Assembly: GCA_024642285.1 (NCBI GenBank)
Contig: JAHEBJ010000005.1
Coordinates: 19,972-83,971, forward strand
Origin: Sphingobacteriales bacterium
Lineage (GTDB): Bacteria > Bacteroidota > Bacteroidia > Chitinophagales > Chitinophagaceae
DNA: 64,000 bases
Direction: 5' to 3'
Position numbers and translations under genes: made by a program. The number at the start of each line of letters is the position of its first letter. Positions within the stretch are counted from its first letter, which is position 1. Below the pieces are notes generated by a model. That model ran no database searches, was not told the origin of the DNA, and saw only the letters and a list, made by a program, of their open reading frames with translations. Shown piece after piece: positions 8,963 through 17,031 of this stretch.

Positions 8963-10201
8963 ATGACTGAAAATAAAAAAACAAGTTATCCCAAAGAGAA
9001 GATCAATATTCTGTTTTTAGAAAATATCAGTGATGCAGCAGTAAAGCATTTTCATGCATCTGGTTACAGTAATGTAAAAAAAATAAGCAAGGCGTTAAGT
9101 GAATCCGAATTGATTGATGCAGTGAAGGATGTTCACCTGTTGGGGATAAGAAGTAAAACACAGATCACAAAAAAGATACTGGATGCTGCTCCTAAGTTAC
9201 GTGCCATAGGTTGCTTTTGTATTGGCGTAAACCAGGTTGATCTTAAAGCGGCAACCAAAAACGGTGTTGCAGTTTTTAATGCTCCGTACAGCAACACCCG
9301 AAGCGTAGCTGAACTGGTGATTGGCGCATCCATCATGTTGATCAGAAAAGTTATTGATAAGAATAAAGCTGCTCATGAAGGAAAATGGATGAAAGAAGCC
9401 AGCGGCAGTTATGAGTTACGTGGAAAAACACTTGGCATAATTGGATACGGTAATATTGGTAAACAGGTTAGTGTGTTAGCTGAGAGTCTGGGCATGAAAG
9501 TTGTTTTTTTTGATGTAGAAACCCGCCTTCCCCTTGGCAACGCCGAAGACAGGAAAACATTGAAAGAAGTGGTAAGCAAATCTGATATTGTAACACTGCA
9601 TGTACCTGAACTTCCCAGTACAAAAAATCTTATAAATAAAAATTTGTTGAAACACTTTAAAGTAGGAAGTATTCTGATCAACTACGCAAGAGGAGAAGTA
9701 GTTGACCTGTTGGCTTTAAAAAATGCATTGCTGGAAGGGCAGTTAAGTGGCGCTGCGGTAGATGTTTTTCCTACTGAGCCCGAAAAGAATGGCGATGTTT
9801 TTTCATCACCGTTACAGGGTTTGAGCAATGTGTTGTTGACTCCGCATATTGGCGGAAGTACACAGGAAGCTCAGCATAATATCGGTGATGATGTAAGCAA
9901 TAAATTATCTAACTATCTCGAAAAAGGAATCAGTACAGGATCACACAGTATTCCGGCACTGGCTCTGCCTCCAATGGAAGGTACACACCGCATCCTGCAC
10001 ATACACAATAATGTTCCGGGTGTTTTGTCCAAGATCAATACCCAATTGGGAAAACACAAAATAAATATCCTTGGACAGTATCTTAAAACCAATGAAACAA
10101 TTGGTTATGTTGTGCTGGATGTAAATAAGCACCTAAGTAAAAATGCAATGGATTTATTGAAGCATGTAAGAGGTACTATTAAAGTAAGGATGCTGTACTA
10201 A
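8963..10201 (+). CDS. serA: D-3-phosphoglycerate dehydrogenase
   Basis: This 412-residue enzyme oxidises 3-phosphoglycerate to 3-phosphohydroxypyruvate with NAD, the first step of serine synthesis in the cytoplasm. Visible features are the catalytic-domain start (KINILFLENIS), the Rossmann motif GIIGYGNIGKQ near residue 157, the catalytic Arg in NYARGEVVD, Glu in PTEPE and His in TPHIGGST. A C-terminal ACT domain (about residues 340-412; HNNVPGVLSKIN) suggests feedback control by serine. Length and domain order match the E. coli-type enzyme (about 410 residues). It stands alone: a divergent hydrolase gene lies before it and a degenerate region after it. Confidence 0.95.
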   Translation: MTENKKTSYPKEKINILFLENISDAAVKHFHASGYSNVKKISKALSESELIDAVKDVHLLGIRSKTQITKKILDAAPKLRAIGCFCIGVNQVDLKAATKNGVAVFNAPYSNTRSVAELVIGASIMLIRKVIDKNKAAHEGKWMKEASGSYELRGKTLGIIGYGNIGKQVSVLAESLGMKVVFFDVETRLPLGNAEDRKTLKEVVSKSDIVTLHVPELPSTKNLINKNLLKHFKVGSILINYARGEVVDLLALKNALLEGQLSGAAVDVFPTEPEKNGDVFSSPLQGLSNVLLTPHIGGSTQEAQHNIGDDVSNKLSNYLEKGISTGSHSIPALALPPMEGTHRILHIHNNVPGVLSKINTQLGKHKINILGQYLKTNETIGYVVLDVNKHLSKNAMDLLKHVRGTIKVRMLY

Positions 10202-10253
10202 AATACAAACAGGGCGAATTATTTATCGGCAATAACTTTTAAATCACCTTTTT

Positions 10254-10472
10254 TTATTTTTTAACGACTTGATTTTTTATTCCTTTTACGTCATTATCAT
10301 CAAATACTATCACTTTGTGCTCATAGCCAAGTTCAATAAAAACTATGTCGTCAATGATCCAGGCTCTTCCCTGGGTGGTCTGGCTTTTTCCGGTAATCCT
10401 TTCTCATTTACCGGCCGCAAGGATAACAACCGATAAATCGTTATTTTTGAATAACAGGTTTATCAAGTAAAA
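10254..10472 (-). pseudogene. Probable coding remnant (3' end of a lost minus-strand gene)
   Basis: One minus-strand frame between serA and the response regulator reads like protein. From right to left it encodes SVVILAAGK, one TGA stop (10404-10406), then ERITGKSQTTQGRAW, a stretch rich in I, D, E, V and Y, and an end at NQVVKK with stop TAA at 10254-10256. About 49 residues follow the internal stop. There is no plausible ATG start in the frame. The region also contains the response regulator's promoter. I read it as the decayed tail of a gene whose front was lost; I do not recognise the family. A chance open frame of this length remains possible. Confidence 0.4.
10440..10455 (+). promoter_or_regulatory. 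Putative promoter -7 element within a palindrome, upstream of the response regulator
   Basis: GTTATT-TTTG-AATAAC is a perfect 6-bp inverted repeat that contains TATTTTTG (10442-10449), a match to the TAnnTTTG -7 consensus. It ends 29 nt before the ATG of the response regulator gene. A regulator binding this palindrome would cover the promoter. No -33 TTG at normal spacing was seen. Confidence 0.4.
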
Positions 10473-10484
10473 AGAACGAAATCT

Positions 10485-11648
10485 ATGGCGAATATTCTGA
10501 TAATAGACGATGAAAAATCTATCCGTAAAACACTCACCGAAATATTAAGTTACGAAGGATATAAGATTGAGGAAGCTGGCGATGGAGAAGAGGGCTTAAA
10601 AAAATTTTCCGATAAAACATACGACGTTGTTTTGTGCGACATTAAAATGCCTAAACTGGATGGCATTGAATTCCTCGATAAAGCAAAAGGAATTAATCCG
10701 GATGTGCCGGTTATTATGATCAGTGGGCACGGTAATGTTGATACAGCGGTTGAAGCAGTGAAGAAAGGCGCTTTTGATTACATCAGTAAACCGCCCGACC
10801 TCAACAGGTTGCTGATTACATTACGGAATGCGCTTGATAAGCAGAGCCTGGTTACCGAAACAAAAGTGTTGAAACGTAAAGTGGGTAAGGCTTTGGAGAT
10901 GGTAGGAAATAGTGGACCTATTAATAAGATAAAAGATACAATAGAAAAAGTTGCACCAACAGATGCCCGTGTTTTAATTACCGGAGAAAATGGTGTAGGT
11001 AAAGAACTTGTAGCAAGATGGATACATGAAAAGAGTAACCGCAGCAGCGGACCCATGGTAGAAGTGAATTGCGCTGCCATACCCGGGGAGTTGATAGAGA
11101 GTGAATTATTTGGTCATGAAAAAGGATCCTTTACTTCGGCAGTAAAACAACGGATAGGTAAATTTGAAACAGCCAATGGTGGTACATTATTCTTAGATGA
11201 GATTGGTGACATGAGCCTGAATGCACAGGCAAAAGTGTTGCGTGCTTTGCAGGAAGGTAAAATAACAAGGGTGGGAGCTGAAAAAGATATTTCGGTTGAT
11301 GTTCGGGTGATTGCTGCAACAAACAAAGACCTGCTTAAGGAGGTTGATGAGAAAAATTTCAGACTCGATCTGTATCACCGCCTGGGTGTTATAATTATTC
11401 ATGTGCCGTCGTTGAACGAAAGAAGAGACGATGTGCCGTCGCTTGTAGATCATTTCCTTGAAATAGTAGCTGCCGATTATGGTCAGCCTAAAAAAGAAGT
11501 TGACCCAAAAGCAATGGAGGCGTTAAAGGGTTACGATTGGACTGGGAATATACGTGAGCTAAGAAATGTTGTAGAGCGATTGATCATCCTGTCGGACAAA
11601 AAAATAAGTTTAGAGGATGTACAAAATTATGTTCTGCCCCGTAAATAA
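10485..11648 (+). CDS. NtrC-type response regulator with AAA+ sigma-54-activator domain, no DNA-binding tail
   Basis: The 387 residues hold a receiver domain (1-120; acidic pocket D8-D9, phosphoacceptor D52, conserved K102) and an AAA+ domain (about 138-370; Walker A GENGVGKE 167-174, Walker B GGTLFLDEIG 232-241, GNIRELRN 355-361). The loop that contacts sigma-54 is GSFTSA (214-219) instead of GAFTGA; the essential Thr is kept. The chain ends about 15 residues after the AAA+ domain, so the usual Fis-type helix-turn-helix (about 60-80 residues) is missing. It may activate from solution or have another ATPase role. No histidine kinase is adjacent. The next gene begins 12 nt downstream. Confidence 0.9.
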   Translation: MANILIIDDEKSIRKTLTEILSYEGYKIEEAGDGEEGLKKFSDKTYDVVLCDIKMPKLDGIEFLDKAKGINPDVPVIMISGHGNVDTAVEAVKKGAFDYISKPPDLNRLLITLRNALDKQSLVTETKVLKRKVGKALEMVGNSGPINKIKDTIEKVAPTDARVLITGENGVGKELVARWIHEKSNRSSGPMVEVNCAAIPGELIESELFGHEKGSFTSAVKQRIGKFETANGGTLFLDEIGDMSLNAQAKVLRALQEGKITRVGAEKDISVDVRVIAATNKDLLKEVDEKNFRLDLYHRLGVIIIHVPSLNERRDDVPSLVDHFLEIVAADYGQPKKEVDPKAMEALKGYDWTGNIRELRNVVERLIILSDKKISLEDVQNYVLPRK

Positions 11649-11660
11649 GTAAATTGAAAC

Positions 11661-12305
11661 ATGAAAACAATTTATTGTATAAGCGGTTTGGGTGCTGATG
11701 AAAGAGCTTTTTCAAAATTGGAAATAAAAGGATTTCAACTGAAGGTTATTAGTTGGCTGATGCCTTTACGTGATGAATCCCTGCCACATTATGCAACAAG
11801 AATGAGAGCCGGAATCGATGAGGAAGATCCAATCCTGATGGGCCTTTCTTTTGGCGGCATGGTTTGTACAGAAATTGCTAAACAAATTCCGGTAAGTAAA
11901 ATAATTATCATCTCCAGTATAAAATCTTCAAATGAATTGCCACTTTGGATGAAAACAGTTGCAAAACTCAGATTAAATAAGATTGTTCCCTTACGTTCAA
12001 CTAAACTTACGCAGCCGGTTCAAAATCGCATGTTGGGAGTACAATCGGAAGAGGAGAAAGTGCTGGTTACCTCGTTGAGAAAGGAAGCGGACCTGCCTTA
12101 CATAACCTGGGCAGTAAACCAGGCCATAAACTGGAAGAACGAGTGGCAACATCCTGCTATCTATCAAATTCATGGCGATAACGATCATATGTTTCCCATT
12201 AAAAATATCAATCCTACTTTTATTATCAAAAGAGGCGGGCATTTTATGATCATGAACAGGGCAGAAGAAGTCAGCGATTGCATCAATAATATATTGCAGC
12301 ATTAA
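11661..12305 (+). CDS. Small alpha/beta hydrolase
   Basis: This 214-residue cytoplasmic protein has the alpha/beta hydrolase layout. An N-terminal strand leads to GLGADERAF near the oxyanion region, the nucleophile elbow is GLSFGG with Ser63, an acid in HGDNDHMFP lies near residue 174, and the His is in GGHFM near residue 192. The length is near the minimum for the fold, so the cap domain is small. It begins 12 nt after the NtrC-type regulator, so the two are probably cotranscribed. The substrate is unknown. Confidence 0.8.
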   Translation: MKTIYCISGLGADERAFSKLEIKGFQLKVISWLMPLRDESLPHYATRMRAGIDEEDPILMGLSFGGMVCTEIAKQIPVSKIIIISSIKSSNELPLWMKTVAKLRLNKIVPLRSTKLTQPVQNRMLGVQSEEEKVLVTSLRKEADLPYITWAVNQAINWKNEWQHPAIYQIHGDNDHMFPIKNINPTFIIKRGGHFMIMNRAEEVSDCINNILQH

Positions 12306-12367
12306 TAGTTCTGTTAAACATTTCAGAACATTATTTACATAAATATTTTTCAAACCGTTAATTATGG

Positions 12368-12375
12368 TATTTTTG
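12368..12375 (+). promoter_or_regulatory. Putative -7 element for lepB
   Basis: TATTTTTG fits the Bacteroidota TAnnTTTG element and lies 20 nt before the lepB ATG. No clear -33 TTG was found at normal spacing. Confidence 0.4.
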
Positions 12376-12395
12376 GCACTTCTAAAATTTAACGC

Positions 12396-13922
12396 ATGAG
12401 TTTAGGTTGGATCATTTTTATACTGGGTACAATTGGTTGGCATATCGGTATGTACGGAATGTTTAAGAAAGCACGAATAGAAACCTGGAAAGCTTTTGTT
12501 CCTTTTTACAATACATGGTGCATGGTGCAAAAGATGGAGTTGAAAAAGGTATGGTTCTTTTTACAGTTCATTCCAATTGCAGGGCTGTTTATCACCATTT
12601 GGATCTGTATAAAATTTGTAGAACACTTTGGGCGTTTTGGATTCTGGCATCATGCTGCGGCTGTTTTTTTTCCGTTTGCTTATTTTCCCTATTTGGGCTT
12701 CTCCAAAAATGAACGTTATGCCGGGATTGATGTTGTAAAGAATTATAAGAAATCGGGTATCAGGGAGTGGATCGATGCTGCAGCATTTGCCATCGTTGCG
12801 GCTACCATCATCCGAACTTTTGTTTTTGAGGCCTATACTATTCCCACGCCATCAGAAGAAAAGACATTATTAGTTAATGATTTTTTGTTTGTGAGTAAAA
12901 CGGCCTATGGGCCAAGGATTCCCAATACGCCAATTGCTATGCCTTTTGTTCATCACACCATTCCTATGGTAAATGTAAAATCTTATGTAGAGTGGATTAA
13001 GATTCCCTATACCCGCTGGTTTCCGCAGCCCGTACAAAGAAACGATGCAGTTGTTTTTAACTTTCCTGTTAATGATACATTGATAAATGATGAAGTTAAT
13101 TTTGGAAGCCGTACAACATATTATGAAGCCGTAAGACAACTGGGCCGGGAAAGGGTGTGGCAGGATTACGGAAATCTAATCATTACACGACCCGTTGATA
13201 AACGTGAAAATTTTATCAAGCGCTGTGTTGGAATCGCAGGCGATTCTATCCAAATAATAAATGGTAAACTGCACATTAATGGCAAACCCGAAGATTATTT
13301 TCCAAAGGCGGAAAGATTATATCTGTTACAGATTCCTGATGGAGTTTACCTTGATGAGGAAATTTTAAAAGATATGGGGATTAATATACGAATGACTCAA
13401 GGAGTTACCGATTTGAATGCGGTGCAGGGAAGAAGAAATCTTTTTGAAGTTAATATTACCAACGAAGAAAGGGCTAATTTAAAATTGCCTCCTGGCTATA
13501 CTTTAACAGATTTTATTGTTGATACAAACAGTGCCTATCCTTACAAACAATTGTTCCCTTATTACAACGATAATAAAGACTGGACAGTAGATAATTTTGG
13601 CCCACTTTGGGTGCCTAAGAAAAATGCAACAATTAAGTTAACGCCAGATAATGTGATCAGATATCAGCGCTGCATTGAGGTGTACGAACAAAACAAATTT
13701 GAGAACAGAGGTGGAAAAATTTTCCTTAACGGTAAAGATACAGACAGTTATACTTTTAAGATGGACTATTTTTGGTTGATGGGAGATAATCGTCATAACT
13801 CGCTGGATAGCCGGTATTGGGGATTTGTGCCCGAAGATCATGTTGTTGGCAAGGCATCGCTGATATGGTTTAGTTACGAAAACGGCCCACGCTGGAAGCG
13901 ATTGTTCCGCTGGATCAAATAA
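12396..13922 (+). CDS. lepB: Signal peptidase I
   Basis: This 508-residue membrane protease removes signal peptides from exported proteins. Residues 1-105 form a membrane region with about three hydrophobic spans, followed by the usual anchor helix (about 125-145). The catalytic Ser is S153 in YTIPTPSEEKTLL and the general-base Lys is K275 in ENFIKRCVG. The C-terminal signature GDNRHNSLDSRYWG lies near residue 462. A large insertion between the catalytic Lys and the C-terminal signature, and overall length well above the 324 residues of E. coli LepB, are usual in Bacteroidota. Ser153 is followed by Glu, where most family members have Met (Ser-Met). A terminator follows the gene. Confidence 0.92.
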   Translation: MSLGWIIFILGTIGWHIGMYGMFKKARIETWKAFVPFYNTWCMVQKMELKKVWFFLQFIPIAGLFITIWICIKFVEHFGRFGFWHHAAAVFFPFAYFPYLGFSKNERYAGIDVVKNYKKSGIREWIDAAAFAIVAATIIRTFVFEAYTIPTPSEEKTLLVNDFLFVSKTAYGPRIPNTPIAMPFVHHTIPMVNVKSYVEWIKIPYTRWFPQPVQRNDAVVFNFPVNDTLINDEVNFGSRTTYYEAVRQLGRERVWQDYGNLIITRPVDKRENFIKRCVGIAGDSIQIINGKLHINGKPEDYFPKAERLYLLQIPDGVYLDEEILKDMGINIRMTQGVTDLNAVQGRRNLFEVNITNEERANLKLPPGYTLTDFIVDTNSAYPYKQLFPYYNDNKDWTVDNFGPLWVPKKNATIKLTPDNVIRYQRCIEVYEQNKFENRGGKIFLNGKDTDSYTFKMDYFWLMGDNRHNSLDSRYWGFVPEDHVVGKASLIWFSYENGPRWKRLFRWIK

Positions 13923-13965
13923 ATTGCCTTTTTAGTTCTTTTACTTTTAACTTTAAACATGGATG

Positions 13966-14000
13966 AGTCCTCTTTGCAATTATGCACAGAGGACTTTTTT
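13966..14000 (+). terminator. Intrinsic terminator of lepB
   Basis: Arms 13966-13978 and 13983-13995 pair over 12 of 13 positions around an ATTA loop and are followed by a run of six T. The hairpin lies before the true cdd start, so the upstream in-frame ATG at 13959 should not be used for cdd. Confidence 0.85.
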
Positions 14001-14018
14001 CTGATTCTAAAATATTTT

Positions 14019-14504
14019 ATGAAAAAGGAAACCTATCAATTTTCTTATGATGTATTTGATTCAATTGAAGAATTGGATGAACAGGATGCCTGGCTACTGA
14101 ATGAAGCAAGAGAAGTTACTTCATCAGCCTATGCACCTTACTCTAATTTTAATGTGGGGGCTGTGGCAAAATTGAGCAACGGTGAGATAGTTGCAGGAAC
14201 CAACCAGGAGAATGCCTCGTATCCCGTAGGTTTGTGTGCTGAGCGTGTTTTACTTTCTTCAGCTGCAACTTTATATCCTAAGATTCCAATCGAAACAATC
14301 GCTATAAGTTATAACAATACTATGGGTGCCAGCAGTCACCCTATATCGCCTTGCGGCATGTGCCGGCAAAGTCTGGTAGAATACCAGGAGCGGGTAAATC
14401 ATCCTATCCGTTTAATTTTAAGCGGCCTAAACGGTAAAGTTATCGTTGTAGCGAAAGCGGGCATGCTGTTACCGCTGTCATTTGGAAGTATCGATCTAAA
14501 ATAG
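14019..14504 (+). CDS. cdd: Cytidine deaminase
   Basis: This 161-residue zinc enzyme deaminates cytidine and deoxycytidine to uridine and deoxyuridine in pyrimidine salvage. The zinc site is complete: C73-A-E75 (Glu is the proton shuttle) and P-C112-G-M-C115. The substrate-binding part is in AYAPYSNFNVGA. I chose the ATG at 14019 because the 20 extra residues of the longer frame are encoded by the lepB terminator hairpin. The last 9 nt overlap the convergent ogt gene. Confidence 0.93.
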   Translation: MKKETYQFSYDVFDSIEELDEQDAWLLNEAREVTSSAYAPYSNFNVGAVAKLSNGEIVAGTNQENASYPVGLCAERVLLSSAATLYPKIPIETIAISYNNTMGASSHPISPCGMCRQSLVEYQERVNHPIRLILSGLNGKVIVVAKAGMLLPLSFGSIDLK

Positions 14505-15008
14505 TGTTTGCACTCCATTTGCAATTTTTCCTTCATGCTCAAGCAGCCATTGTTTACGCCATAGGTCGCCACCATAACCAACCAGTTCGCCGTTGCTTCC
14601 AATCACTCTATGACAGGGCACAATAATACACACGCTGTTATTTCCATTTGCAGTTCCAACTGCCCGTATTGCTTTTACATTTCCAATCCGTTTGCTTAAT
14701 TCCATGTAACTGATGGTACGCCCAAAAGGAATATTGCAAAGCTCCGTCCAAACGCTTTGTTGAAAATCGGTTCCGGTTTGTAAAACAGGGATGGAAAATT
14801 CGGTTCTGGAACCGGCAAAATACTCATCCAGTTGCTTAAAACATTTTTTAATGATGGGTGTTTTGGGTTTTACAAAAAGCAGATCTGCTTCATTGATCTT
14901 GGCACCCTTCCATGAATTGATGAACAGTACATCAGAAATAGCATTGCCCGAGCTTCTGATCTCCAGTACACCGAGTGGTGATTTGTAATATACTATTTCG
15001 ATATTCAT
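14496..15008 (-). CDS. ogt: Methylated-DNA--protein-cysteine methyltransferase
   Basis: This 170-residue suicide enzyme moves the alkyl group from O6-methylguanine to its own cysteine. The active-site motif is IVPCHRVIG with Cys132. The helix-turn-helix region with the Arg finger (IRAVGTANGNN) precedes it, and GYGGDLWRKQWLLEHE follows. The N-terminal 75 residues form the usual ribonuclease-like domain. There is no AdaA-type zinc domain, so it is the stand-alone Ogt form. It is convergent with cdd, with the 3' ends overlapping. Confidence 0.94.
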   Translation of the reverse strand: MNIEIVYYKSPLGVLEIRSSGNAISDVLFINSWKGAKINEADLLFVKPKTPIIKKCFKQLDEYFAGSRTEFSIPVLQTGTDFQQSVWTELCNIPFGRTISYMELSKRIGNVKAIRAVGTANGNNSVCIIVPCHRVIGSNGELVGYGGDLWRKQWLLEHEGKIANGVQTLF

Positions 15009-15104
15009 ATTTGGTTATACAAAATACTGAAATTCTTTTTGTCCTTCTGGTTAAAATATAATTTCTTTGAACAAGTTATCACGTGCAAAAGCGGAGCGTT
15101 CAGC

Positions 15105-15383
15105 ATGAAGAAAGAAACAATATTTTATGAGAAAGCCATGGCTGCAGTTGCAGATCCTTACCGTTTGTCGATTTTGAAGGAAATTTCTGTGAAAGGGGAG
15201 ATGAGATGCTGCGACATAGTTGGCTTAACAGGGTTATCGCAACCCACCTGTTCACACCATATTAAACTCCTCAGTGAAAGCGAATTGGTTGACTGCAGAA
15301 AGCAAGGCAGGAATAATTATTTTTCTCTCAACAAAAATAATTTTAGAAAACTAGGTGCCTACTTTGAAAAGTTTGCTGAATAA
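15105..15383 (+). CDS. Small ArsR-type winged-helix regulator
   Basis: This 92-residue protein begins at the ATG at 15105, which fits the usual length; a longer in-frame start at 15039 would add 22 unrelated residues. The winged helix has the recognition segment GLSQPTCSHHIKLLSESELV (positions about 43-62) and the wing RKQGRNNYFSL. Cys35-Cys36 sit in MRCCDIV, where metal-sensing ArsR members carry ELCVCDL, so metal or thiol sensing is possible but unproven. It stands alone, 1 nt from the end of the convergent csaA gene and divergent from ogt. The target genes are unknown. Confidence 0.85.
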   Translation: MKKETIFYEKAMAAVADPYRLSILKEISVKGEMRCCDIVGLTGLSQPTCSHHIKLLSESELVDCRKQGRNNYFSLNKNNFRKLGAYFEKFAE

Positions 15384-15384
15384 T

Positions 15385-15714
15385 CTATCCAATCCGGCAT
15401 CCGTTTTTCACCTTTAATGTTGGCTGCAATAAAACAACTTCATTGTGTTCGTTATAAACACCAAGTACAAGACATTCGCTGAAAAAATTACCAATTTGTT
15501 TTACCGGAAAATTTACAACAGCAATTACCTGTTTGCCTTTTAATTCTTCTTTTGAGTATAGTGATGTTATCTGTGCCGATGATCTTTTTATTCCCAGTTC
15601 GCCAAAGTTAATGCTTAGTTGATAGGCAGGTTTCCTGGCGCCCGGAAAATCATTTACCTCCAGTATTGTACCTACCCTCATTTGTATTTTTTGAAAATCA
15701 TCCCAACTGATCAT
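15385..15714 (-). CDS. csaA: CsaA-like tRNA-binding / chaperone protein
   Basis: This 109-residue protein is a single OB-fold tRNA-binding domain, like the C-terminal domain of methionyl-tRNA synthetase. MRVGTILEVNDFPGARKPAY and the later KQVIAVVNFP are the typical CsaA blocks. CsaA has been linked to protein export and chaperone activity in Bacillus, but its role elsewhere is unclear. The start overlaps the end of the DUF952 gene by 4 nt, which points to translational coupling in a three-gene operon. Confidence 0.9.
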   Translation of the reverse strand: MISWDDFQKIQMRVGTILEVNDFPGARKPAYQLSINFGELGIKRSSAQITSLYSKEELKGKQVIAVVNFPVKQIGNFFSECLVLGVYNEHNEVVLLQPTLKVKNGCRIG

Positions 15715-16004
15715 ATCTTTTCAATTTTTTCTACAGCGTCTAAATTTAACTGACCATAAATATGTGGAAATTCTTCATTCACTGATGGAGCCAATTCGTA
15801 TTTCAAAGGAGCCGTTAATTTTTTTTCATCAATGTGTAATAATAAAAGATCAGGTACATCTTTATAATACCTGTTTAAAACACCGTCAACCTGATTGGCT
15901 TTACTTGTATGTATGAATCCCTCATTTACCAGCGAATCTGCTTCGTAGAAGCCCTGCTGCAAAGCTTTCTGCCAGTTTGTTTGGCTAACCACATGATAGA
16001 TCAT
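15711..16004 (-). CDS. DUF952 family protein
   Basis: This 97-residue protein matches DUF952: IYHVVSQTNWQKAL, then GFIHTSKANQV and the closing IYGQLNLDAVEKI. The family resembles a minimal ADP-ribosyltransferase-like fold, but no activity is established. It is the middle gene of a run with 4-nt overlaps on both sides (SirB1-like protein upstream, CsaA downstream). Confidence 0.88.
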   Translation of the reverse strand: MIYHVVSQTNWQKALQQGFYEADSLVNEGFIHTSKANQVDGVLNRYYKDVPDLLLLHIDEKKLTAPLKYELAPSVNEEFPHIYGQLNLDAVEKIEKI

Positions 16005-16936
16005 TCGTCGAGTAAATTAGCGAGTAAAAGTAATTCATTCATTTTGTACTGATTGCGGTCGTTATCGAAACACTTACTTAGTTCTTCCAGTAAATACTGA
16101 ATTACTCTTTTATTATTCAGGCGGCGGAAATACGAAGGCACCGGGGGCACAGAAATCCTTTTAAAATAAGCCTCCACATCTTTATGGCTGTACATCTGAC
16201 CGTTCAGCGGATCAATGTAAAAATTTATTTTTTCCGATGCATGTCCAACAGGGTTAAGCAAATCGTGTTGTGGATCAAAGTACGCTAATATAAACTGCCG
16301 GGGAATGTTGATGGCTTTTACGGGAATATCCAGCAGTTCGCAAAGGGCAATATAAATGATGCCGTTGCTGAGTGCATTTCCCTTTTTGCCTTCCAGCGTT
16401 TTGTTCAGTAAATAATCATCGGGGTTATTATATGCAAATTCAACACCTTTTTGTTTGTAGTAATTGTAAAAAATACTGGTGATGATATTGATCTGTTCTA
16501 TTGGTGTAAGATAATTGTTGAGTTCCAGCCAGGTATTGCGTCGAAGTTTTTCTATTTCACGGTGAACTGCCGTTTCATCCATATCGGGATAATGATAACG
16601 GGCAACTAAAAGCGCTCCTTGTAAAAGATTGGCGTCGCCAGCAGCCCATTCGGTAAAATCATCAGTAAGGTCTCTGAAATGAAGGCGGTGTATCAGCAAT
16701 TCAATCCGTTCCTGTATCTCCTCATTGCTGGTGTTCTCCCAAAGGCTTTCAAGATTCGGAATTATATCTTTTCCAAATGAAACGATCTTTTCACTAACCG
16801 TGCTGTAAACATCTTCATCTGGATCATCTATCAAATGTAACAACGCTGTTATTTCGTTATTTTCTTCCACGTGTCGGATTTTAATTTCATTGAATGTCGG
16901 TAAAGCTGATGGAATAAAGAAGTTAAAATTTTCCAC
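16001..16936 (-). CDS. SirB1-like transglutaminase-fold protein
   Basis: This 311-residue protein has an N-terminal helical repeat-like region (about 20-95) and a central SirB1 domain (about 100-260). The domain block NKTLEGKKGNALSNGIIYIA...LDIPVKAINIPRQFILAYF corresponds to the family pattern for an inactive transglutaminase-like fold. The usual Cys-His-Asp triad is not evident. No enzymatic function is established. It is the first gene of the operon with DUF952 and csaA, overlapping the next gene by 4 nt. Confidence 0.8.
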   Translation of the reverse strand: MENFNFFIPSALPTFNEIKIRHVEENNEITALLHLIDDPDEDVYSTVSEKIVSFGKDIIPNLESLWENTSNEEIQERIELLIHRLHFRDLTDDFTEWAAGDANLLQGALLVARYHYPDMDETAVHREIEKLRRNTWLELNNYLTPIEQINIITSIFYNYYKQKGVEFAYNNPDDYLLNKTLEGKKGNALSNGIIYIALCELLDIPVKAINIPRQFILAYFDPQHDLLNPVGHASEKINFYIDPLNGQMYSHKDVEAYFKRISVPPVPSYFRRLNNKRVIQYLLEELSKCFDNDRNQYKMNELLLLANLLDE

Positions 16937-17031
16937 AGTTGTGATAAAATAAATCTGTACAGTTTGTAGAATTTATCCAATGAAAATAGTACCTGGGCGA
17001 ATACTGTTATCTTTTCTTCATTATAATTTTT

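Noticed and set aside
10390..10414. Inverted repeat CCGGTAA/TTACCGG as terminator of serA
   Set aside because: The stem is 7 bp with an 11-nt loop and no T run follows, and it lies about 190 nt after the serA stop. It may be only part of the decayed gene.
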